From assembly GCA_019241495.1 (NCBI GenBank), contig JAFAWZ010000147.1, positions 1 to 10,629 on the forward strand: a stretch of 10,629 nucleotides of DNA. Reading direction: 5' to 3'. This stretch comes from Acidimicrobiales bacterium. GTDB lineage: Bacteria; Actinomycetota; Acidimicrobiia; Acidimicrobiales; Palsa-688. Positions 6,430 to 10,629 of this stretch are shown in pieces. The notes below the pieces were generated by a model. It saw only the letters and a program-made list of their open reading frames with translations, had not been told where the DNA came from and made no database searches. The first letter of the stretch is position 1; each line of letters starts with the position of its first letter. The translations under genes and the position numbers were made by a program.

Positions 6430-6458
6430 ATACTCGCTGAACCTGCGGCCCGGGTCAA
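6430..6458 (-). promoter_or_regulatory. Candidate promoter of the DivIVA-like gene
   Basis: On the - strand, TTGACC (6458-6453) is followed after 17 bases by GAGTAT (6435-6430). The -35 is good and the -10 is weak. The site is about 80 bases upstream of ATG 6351. Confidence 0.35.
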
Positions 6459-6513
6459 GGATACCGGCCGACCCGTCGCCCGAACACTCAGGCGTGGACG
6501 GCTGCAGCAGATC

Positions 6514-6593
6514 GAGTGGACACTTTTTGGCGAGTGGTCAGTTTTGCCGCTAATAGACCAAAAAGGTACCGCTCACCAAAGATGCACCCACTC
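6514..6593. mobile_element. 80-bp symmetric element resembling joined IS21-family ends
   Basis: Four copies of a 17-18-base motif, GAGYGG..(C/A)..TTTTTGG, are arranged two and two in opposite orientation: 6514-6531 and 6532-6548 on the + strand, 6576-6593 and 6558-6574 on the - strand, with only 9 bases in the middle. The outer arms continue as a perfect inverted repeat ATCGAGTGG (6511-6519) and CCACTCGAT (6588-6596). The element is much poorer in G+C than its flanks. Repeated CACTTTTTGGcGAGtGGTCA-type motifs at both ends are what I recall of IS21-family transposons (multiple transposase binding sites, outer TG...CA). No transposase is present, so this would be an internally deleted remnant or a small non-autonomous element. 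It lies 18 bases beyond the ureD stop. It could instead be an unrelated regulatory palindrome. Confidence 0.5.
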
Positions 6594-6611
6594 GATAAAG
6601 AGTAGGTGGCT

Positions 6612-7499
6612 CTACAACTGGTATCGCGAGCCCGAACCAGAAAGGCCGGCATCGCCTCCGACCACCAGGTGGTCCTCCCCGCCCAGACCGGGCACGACCG
6701 GCCCCGGCTCGCCGTGCCAGCGGGCCTCGACCCACGGCGCCACGCCGCAGGCCGGCAACATCCGCTCGACCGCCTCGCGGCAGTCCACCAGGTCGTCGCC
6801 CCACGCCAACAGCTGGATCCCCGGCGTGGACAGCGGCAGGGCCATGCCGGTGGCCGAGCCGACCGTCGTACGGGTGGACGACCACTCCGATGCTCCCTGG
6901 CCCGGGTCCACCACCACGACCAGGCTCACCGCCCCCGCGCCGTTCAACACCGCCGGGCTCTCCCACAGGGGTGATACCGGACCGATGGCCAGGTCGGTGC
7001 AGATCACCGGCCAGCTGTCTCTCGTGACCCGTAGCCGGGACCGCCACGTGCCGGGCTTCTCGTCGAAGCGTCGCTCCAGGAGGAACTCTTCGCGCCAGAG
7101 GAGCCGAGCGTTGCTCGCCAGCTGGATGAGCGAGTCCGACACGTGGTTGCTGCCGTCGGACCCGATCCCCGGTTCGAGGACCCAGGTCAACATCCCGTCG
7201 CTCGCCACCGACACATGAGTCCGAGTCGACGACACCGCGGCCTTGCGTGGGCGTTTGGTGGACCGGGCCACAGTCGGGCTGTACGAGCGGAGCTCGGCGC
7301 AACATCCCACACCGACCTCGACGCGCACATCGAGCCGGTCGCCGGCCACCGGGTGCCCTCCGGAGGTCACCACCCAGGCGCCCCAGGGGGCGGGCTCGAA
7401 GGCCAGGGCGGGGGTGGCGTGGATGTCCGAGACGATGGGCTCACCGCCTATGCCGGCGCGGAACGACAGGCGGGCCGGGTCGGGCGAATGGTCGCTCAT
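6612..7499 (-). CDS. ureD: Urease accessory protein UreD (UreH)
   Basis: UreD binds the urease apoprotein and, with UreF and UreG, delivers nickel to the active site. The 295-residue length fits the family (about 260-300). The beginning LSFRAGIGGEPIVSDIHATP and the strand-rich core TSGGHPVAGDRLDVRVEVGV (45-64) carry the usual G-G-x-x-x-G-D motif. Later parts include DGMLTWVLEPGI (101-112, in the place of the family's P-x-P-x-I/V segment), ARLLWREEFLLER (131-143, as in the R-G-R-x-x-x-G-E region but degenerate) and a weakly conserved C-terminal half. ATG 7499 is preceded by a stable hairpin that carries the only SD-like G-run (AGGGGGG, 7 bases upstream). An open frame continues further upstream through ureF but is a shadow. 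ureF is upstream on the same strand; ureG and ureABC are absent from the window. Confidence 0.8.
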   Translation of the reverse strand: MSDHSPDPARLSFRAGIGGEPIVSDIHATPALAFEPAPWGAWVVTSGGHPVAGDRLDVRVEVGVGCCAELRSYSPTVARSTKRPRKAAVSSTRTHVSVASDGMLTWVLEPGIGSDGSNHVSDSLIQLASNARLLWREEFLLERRFDEKPGTWRSRLRVTRDSWPVICTDLAIGPVSPLWESPAVLNGAGAVSLVVVVDPGQGASEWSSTRTTVGSATGMALPLSTPGIQLLAWGDDLVDCREAVERMLPACGVAPWVEARWHGEPGPVVPGLGGEDHLVVGGDAGLSGSGSRYQL

Positions 7500-7630
7500 C
7501 GGTCCACCCCCCTGCGGGGCGTGGACCGACCTGTCACACCGATTTGCTCCGCCAGGTCGCTCATTGGACCACGCTCCGGGGGGAGCGTGCTCCGACCTGT
7601 CTGGTTGGTTCGCTCCGCCAGGTCGCTCAC
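7496..7630 (-). CDS. Possible 44-codon ORF made of two repeat units
   Basis: A frame opens with GTG 7630, whose last bases are part of the ureF stop (GTGA). It reads through both repeat units and ends at TGA 7498-7496, which overlaps the ureD ATG (ATGA). The product would be two related 22-residue blocks, each beginning (V/M)SDLAE and containing TGRST, the second starting at ATG 7564. Both start codons have an in-place context: the first is coupled to ureF, and the second has GGAG 9 bases upstream. There is no recognisable domain. The sequence may instead act only as an mRNA structure, with the frame a by-product. Conservation between the blocks is strongest in the first 18 bases and in GACAGGTCGG, which pair in part as RNA (GACCTG with CAGGTC), so coding is not proven. 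Confidence 0.3.
   Translation of the reverse strand: MSDLAERTNQTGRSTLPPERGPMSDLAEQIGVTGRSTPRRGVDR
7500..7630 (-). repeat. Two tandem 66/65-bp hairpin-bearing units at the ureF-ureD junction
   Basis: Unit A covers 7630-7565 (66 bp) and unit B 7564-7500 (65 bp) on the - strand. Both start with (G/A)TGAGCGACCTGGCGGAGC and share GACAGGTCGG 28 bases in; the bases between differ. Each ends in a hairpin with different sequence but the same form. In A, CACGCTCC pairs with GGAGCGTG (+ strand 7570-7577 with 7582-7589). In B, CGGTCCAC pairs with GTGGACCG (7500-7507 with 7521-7528) plus an inner 4-bp stem. Each also has one G-G mismatch in the RNA. TGAGCGACC appears a third time as the first codons of ureD itself. 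The 3' arm of each hairpin carries the SD-like run (GGAG or GGGGGG) for the next start codon, so the hairpin should hide it unless a ribosome opens it. Confidence 0.85.
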
Positions 7631-8340
7631 GATGCGAACACCCGTTGGGGCCGCTCGAGGTGGGCCTCGACAAGGAACTCCAGGGCCGGCGCAGCGAAGG
7701 ACGGCATGAGCGAAAGGGGCCGGTGAGTCGCCGCCGCGGCATGCTCGGCCAGGGCTTCGATCTCGACTTTGATCCCGGCCTGTACCGCCTCGACCTGGTC
7801 GGGGTCGAGGCCCAACAGCTGCTGGGCTGCGGCGGCCGGCCCGTCCACTGATGCGACCGCGGCGGCGGTGGCGGCGTCTTCGGGCCGGGCCCCGGCTACT
7901 GCCCCGATGGCGCCCAACGCCACGGCGTGGTGGGGCTGCTGCGAGTAGGCGATGGTCGCCCGGCCGAGCGCGTCGAAGATGGGCGAGCGGGCGAGCGATA
8001 GGGCCATCCGGAAAACGTCTCCGCCTTGTGCCCGGGAGGCCCGGCGGGCCGCCGGCGCCGACATGCGGGCGTCGATCTCGGCCTCCATCCCCCGCCACAT
8101 GGAATCGGGCAAGGTCCCGGCCCGGGCGCACACCGCGGCAGCCGCGTAGGCGCCGATCACGCCGGTGGTGGACAGGCGGCCGAAGAGAAACGCTTTGAGG
8201 CTGGGCAGGTCCGAGACGACGCCGGCTGCGCAAGCGGCCTCGATCCCACCGGAGTGGCCACCGGATCGACTGGCCGAATTGGGGGAGCTGCCCGCCGCGA
8301 AGCGGGTGTCGGAGAGTAGGAGAAGGAGGCTTTCCGACAT
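7627..8340 (-). CDS. ureF: Urease accessory protein UreF
   Basis: UreF bridges UreD and the GTPase UreG in the complex that loads nickel into urease. The 237-residue, largely helical protein begins with the family pattern SLLLLLSDTRFAAG...HSGGIEAACAAGVV (4-42) and continues with LKAFLFGRLSTTGVIGAYAAAA (48-69). Further matches are ARSPIFDALGRATI (117-130), HHAVALGAIGAVAG (137-150) and a C-terminal HRPLSLMPSFAAPALEFLVE (206-225) ending in hydrophilic residues. Between AAG and HSGG there are about nine extra residues (SSPNSASRSGG region) compared with the compact G-x-H-x-H-S-G-G usual in UreF. ATG 8340 is chosen because the family begins here; the open frame extends to 8601 across a hairpin and cannot be real. 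No Shine-Dalgarno precedes it. ureG is missing from its usual place after ureF. Confidence 0.82.
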   Translation of the reverse strand: MSESLLLLLSDTRFAAGSSPNSASRSGGHSGGIEAACAAGVVSDLPSLKAFLFGRLSTTGVIGAYAAAAVCARAGTLPDSMWRGMEAEIDARMSAPAARRASRAQGGDVFRMALSLARSPIFDALGRATIAYSQQPHHAVALGAIGAVAGARPEDAATAAAVASVDGPAAAAQQLLGLDPDQVEAVQAGIKVEIEALAEHAAAATHRPLSLMPSFAAPALEFLVEAHLERPQRVFAS

Positions 8341-8513
8341 GTGCTTATAGCAACGGCTCGTCTCGGCGAATACTGGAGCGGTAACCGCGTTGAGCGTCCT
8401 AATCTGTCCATAATAGGAAGATTGTCCCGACGACGCGACGGGCAATACCGCTACGGGTGAGCTTGGGGTAGGAGGGGGAGATAACGACGCGGCCCGAGAA
8501 GGCCGTTCCAAAG

Positions 8514-8541
8514 CCGGTTCGGCAATGGGTGCCGAACCCGG
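8514..8541. other. Inverted repeat upstream of rpoB
   Basis: GGTTCGGCA (8516-8524) and TGCCGAACC (8530-8538) pair perfectly around ATGGG, and CC (8514-8515) with GG (8540-8541) add two more pairs past a single bulged C. Four T follow at 8542-8545. It could be a weak + strand terminator, isolating rpoB from upstream readthrough, or an operator just before the -35 of the first promoter. Confidence 0.55.
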
Positions 8542-8558
8542 TTTTGATGGGGAAAACC
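8540..8558. other. Second inverted repeat sharing two bases with the first
   Basis: GGTTTT (8540-8545) pairs with AAAACC (8553-8558) around a 7-base loop. Its left GG is also used by the preceding hairpin, so the two cannot both form fully. It ends directly at the -35 TTGACC (8559-8564), a position typical of a repressor or activator site. Confidence 0.45.
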
Positions 8559-8587
8559 TTGACCCGAGGCACCTTCTGCCGTACCCT
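8559..8587 (+). promoter_or_regulatory. Candidate rpoB promoter 1
   Basis: TTGACC (8559-8564), 17 bases, TACCCT (8582-8587). Both hexamers fit an actinobacterial housekeeping sigma promoter (TTGAC, TANNNT). Transcription would start near 8594, leaving a leader of about 160 bases. Confidence 0.6.
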
Positions 8588-8619
8588 TTGTCGAAAACCA
8601 AGGCCGAGCGGCAAGTCCC

Positions 8620-8649
8620 TTGCCTTTAGTGCGCCTGTCGTCCTAGACT
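8620..8649 (+). promoter_or_regulatory. Candidate rpoB promoter 2
   Basis: TTGCCT (8620-8625), 18 bases, TAGACT (8644-8649). The -10 is a common actinobacterial form. Start near 8656, leader about 97 bases. Two promoters before rpoB would fit its need for high and adjustable expression once it is uncoupled from rplJL. Confidence 0.5.
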
Positions 8650-8752
8650 GGCTTTCGCCGTGGTCCCCCGCTTTGCGTCTCTTAAATCATTGACGCGTCT
8701 GCGGCGCGTTCCTACGGCGATCCTCCACCCCGTTCTCCCCCAGGAGTAGGTC

Positions 8753-10629
8753 TTGCCGACTCGTTCCGCGTCCCGGGAGCGTTTCTCCTTCGCCAACCTC
8801 GATGAGGTCCTGCCCTTGCCGGACCTCATCTCGATCCAACGCGACTCTTTCAGGTGGTTCCTGGAAGAAGGTTTGGCGGACACCTTCCGAGACATCAGTC
8901 CCATCGAAGATTTCTCTGGGTCGTTGAAGCTCATCCTCGAGTTCGACCCCGCCGATCAGGACCTGCGCCCCCCGCCGAAGTTCACGGTCGAGGAGTGCAA
9001 AGAGAAGGACATGACCTACGCCGCGCCCATCTTCGTGCGGGCGCAGTTCCAGAACGCCAACACCGGCGAGATCAAGGAACAGACCGTCTTCATGGGCGAC
9101 TTCCCGATGATGACGGACAAGGGCACGTTCATCATCAACGGCACCGAGCGTGTCGTGGTCTCCCAGCTGGTCCGCAGCCCCGGCGTGATCTTCCAGCCCG
9201 GTCGCGACCTGAAGACGGTCGTCACCGGCACCATCCATCCCTACCGGGGGGAGTGGATCGAGTTCGACGTCGAAGCCAAGCCGGGCAAGGAGATCACCGC
9301 CGGCTCGCGCGTGGCCCGCAAGCGCCGCCTGAGCCTGTTCGTCCTCCTCCGGGCCCTCGGCTACACCAACGACGACGGTTTCATCGACCGCTTCGTCCGC
9401 CACTTCGACTTCCTCGAGGGACAGTGGGAGAAGGAGCGCGAGCTCGCCCCCACCCAGGAAGAGGCCCTCCTCGAGATCTACAAGCGGGCCCGTCCCGGTG
9501 AGCCGCCCAGCGCCGAGTCCGCCCGGGTGTACTTCGAGAACGCCTTCTTCAACCCGAAGCGCTATGACCTGACCCGGGTCGGTCGCTACAAGCTCGACCG
9601 CAAGCTGGGCCCCGAGATCGACAAGCTCGACGACCTCTTCGGGATCGGCCTGGAACGGCCCGACGAGGGCCAGGGTGTCCTGTCGCGCGCCGAGATCCTC
9701 GCCGCCTGCAGCTACCTGCTCCATCTGGCCAAGGGCGAGTCGGGCTACCGCCTCGACGATCAGGACCATTTCGCCAACCGGCGCATCCGTTCGGTCGGCG
9801 AGCTGATCCAGAACCAGGTGCGGGTCGGCCTGTCGCGCATGGAGAGAGTGGTGCGCGAGCGCATGACCACCCAGGACGTCGAGGCCATCACCCCCCAGAC
9901 CCTGATCAACATCCGGCCCGTCGTCGCGGCCATCAAGGAGTTCTTCGGGACCTCGCAGCTGTCGCAGTTCATGGATCAGACCAACCCGCTGAGCGGTCTG
10001 ACCCACAAGCGCCGGCTGTCAGCAATGGGCCCCGGCGGACTCAGCCGCGAGAGGGCCGGCTTCGAGGTTCGCGACGTGCACACCTCCCACTACGGCCGGA
10101 TGTGCCCCATCGAGACCCCTGAAGGCCCGAACATCGGTCTGATCGGCCACCTCGCCTCCTACGGGCGGATCAACAGCTACGGCTTCATCGAGACCCCCTA
10201 CCGCCGGGTGGTCGACGGCAAGGTCACCGACGAGATCGTCTATCTCGCCGCCGACGAGGAGGAGGAGTACGTCATCGCCCAGGCCAACGCCAAGCTGGCC
10301 GATGACGGGACCCTCACCGAGGATCGGGTGCTGGTCAGAAGGGCACCCATCGGCCCCGGCGTGCGGGTGGGCGCCACCGGCACGAGCTACGGCACGACCA
10401 GCGAGGTCGACTTCGTGCCGCCGGCCGAGGTGGACCTCATGGACGTGTCCCCGAAGCAGATCGTCTCGATCTCCACCGCCCTGATCCCCTTCATCGAGCA
10501 CGACGACGCCAACCGGGCCCTCATGGGCGCCAACATGCAGAAGCAGGCCGTGCCGCTGGTCCGGCCGGAGGCGCCCTTCGTGGGCACCGGGGTGGAAGCC
10601 CGGGCGGCCCAGGACGCCGGCGACGTGAT
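8753..10629 (+). CDS. rpoB: DNA-directed RNA polymerase subunit beta (N-terminal part)
   Basis: This is the catalytic beta subunit of RNA polymerase, cut by the window end after 625 codons, a little over half the usual length. The start is TTG 8753 with AGGAG (8742-8746) six bases upstream; TTG starts for rpoB are common in actinobacteria. The early part reads RFSFANLDEVLPLPDLISIQ and continues through protrusion and lobe with MGDFPMMTDKGTFIINGTER and VVVSQLVRSPGVIF. The rifampicin region begins at codon 399 (GTSQLSQFMDQTNPLSGLTH, then KRRLSAMGPGGLSRERAG). The residues at which resistance changes usually occur (E. coli numbering Q513, D516, S522, H526, S531) are all of the sensitive type. After it come HTSHYGRMCPIETPEGPNIG and LIGHLASYGRINSYGFIETP. 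The frame is open to the last base. Confidence 0.98.
   Translation, partial: MPTRSASRERFSFANLDEVLPLPDLISIQRDSFRWFLEEGLADTFRDISPIEDFSGSLKLILEFDPADQDLRPPPKFTVEECKEKDMTYAAPIFVRAQFQNANTGEIKEQTVFMGDFPMMTDKGTFIINGTERVVVSQLVRSPGVIFQPGRDLKTVVTGTIHPYRGEWIEFDVEAKPGKEITAGSRVARKRRLSLFVLLRALGYTNDDGFIDRFVRHFDFLEGQWEKERELAPTQEEALLEIYKRARPGEPPSAESARVYFENAFFNPKRYDLTRVGRYKLDRKLGPEIDKLDDLFGIGLERPDEGQGVLSRAEILAACSYLLHLAKGESGYRLDDQDHFANRRIRSVGELIQNQVRVGLSRMERVVRERMTTQDVEAITPQTLINIRPVVAAIKEFFGTSQLSQFMDQTNPLSGLTHKRRLSAMGPGGLSRERAGFEVRDVHTSHYGRMCPIETPEGPNIGLIGHLASYGRINSYGFIETPYRRVVDGKVTDEIVYLAADEEEEYVIAQANAKLADDGTLTEDRVLVRRAPIGPGVRVGATGTSYGTTSEVDFVPPAEVDLMDVSPKQIVSISTALIPFIEHDDANRALMGANMQKQAVPLVRPEAPFVGTGVEARAAQDAGDV

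Larger units (their letters stand above)
8341..8752. promoter_or_regulatory. Divergent control region between ureF and rpoB
   Basis: No convincing gene lies in these 412 bases; short open frames lack family resemblance and ribosome binding sites. The left end is AT-richer, with TATTAT on the - strand at 8415-8410 as a weak ureF -10 candidate. The middle has two overlapping inverted repeats (8514-8558). The right half has two sigma70-type promoters towards rpoB and a leader of about 100-160 bases. The leader includes CCCGCTTTGCGTCTC (8667-8681), similar to a CTTTGCG motif I remember upstream of rpoB in several actinobacteria. Confidence 0.7.

Noticed and set aside
6511..6596. Reading the palindrome downstream of ureD as an ordinary intrinsic terminator
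   Set aside because: The stem is long but imperfect, and the two-plus-two internal repeats are not explained by a terminator; an effect on transcription remains possible.
5809..7218. Long + strand open frame across the DivIVA-like gene and ureD
   Set aside because: It spans two recognised opposite-strand genes and the repeat element between them, and resembles no family.
7500..7630. CRISPR array
   Set aside because: Only two units, with repeats and coding-type starts instead of unique spacers, and no cas genes.
7500..7742. In-frame N-terminal extension of ureD
   Set aside because: It runs through the hairpin units and the end of ureF; the protein matches UreD only from ATG 7499.
8341..8601. 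In-frame N-terminal extension of ureF
   Set aside because: It crosses the inverted repeats and promoters of the control region, and the UreF family begins at ATG 8340.
8687..10006. Long open frame on the - strand opposite rpoB
   Set aside because: It is the antisense shadow of rpoB, Asp/Leu/Val/Gly-rich with no domain, as often occurs in high-GC genes.

Overview
The window looks like a high-GC actinobacterial chromosome segment covering the tRNA-Trp / secE-nusG / rplKA / rplJL / rpoB region. Evidence is the G+C-rich third codon positions, the acidic N-terminal extension on NusG, a DUF3817 membrane gene, a TTG-started rpoB and a DivIVA-type protein. Acidimicrobiia or a related lineage is a reasonable guess, but the sequence alone does not prove it.

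Region 1 (9-2386, + strand): tRNA-Trp(CCA), then secE, nusG, rplK (L11) and rplA (L1), tightly packed and very likely one transcription unit. Region 2 (2420-3375, +): two small membrane-protein genes, a SURF1/GutM-like two-helix protein and a DUF3817 protein that overlaps it by ATGA. They separate rplA from rplJ. Region 3 (3376-4562, +): an L10-type autoregulatory leader, rplJ (L10, with a repetitive acidic/proline tail) and rplL (L7/L12), closed by a strong hairpin at 4573-4608.

Region 4 (4582-8340, - strand): four genes pointing against the ribosomal operon and filling the space between rplL and rpoB. In transcription order they are ureF, ureD (urease accessory proteins), a DivIVA-like coiled-coil protein and an unrecognised multi-pass membrane protein. 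Two unusual noncoding structures lie here. The ureF-ureD junction carries two tandem 66/65-bp units, each starting with a start codon and ending in a hairpin whose 3' arm holds a Shine-Dalgarno-like G-rich stretch. Between ureD and the DivIVA-like gene is an 80-bp symmetric element built from four copies of a 17-18-bp motif, resembling IS21-family transposon ends brought together.

Region 5 (8341-10629, +): a 412-bp divergent control region with two good sigma70-type promoters and two overlapping inverted repeats, followed by the first 625 codons of rpoB, which runs off the window. The + strand genes make parts of the translation, export and transcription machinery. The - strand genes concern nickel-urease maturation and probably polar growth or cell envelope functions. 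No CRISPR array or complete insertion sequence was seen.
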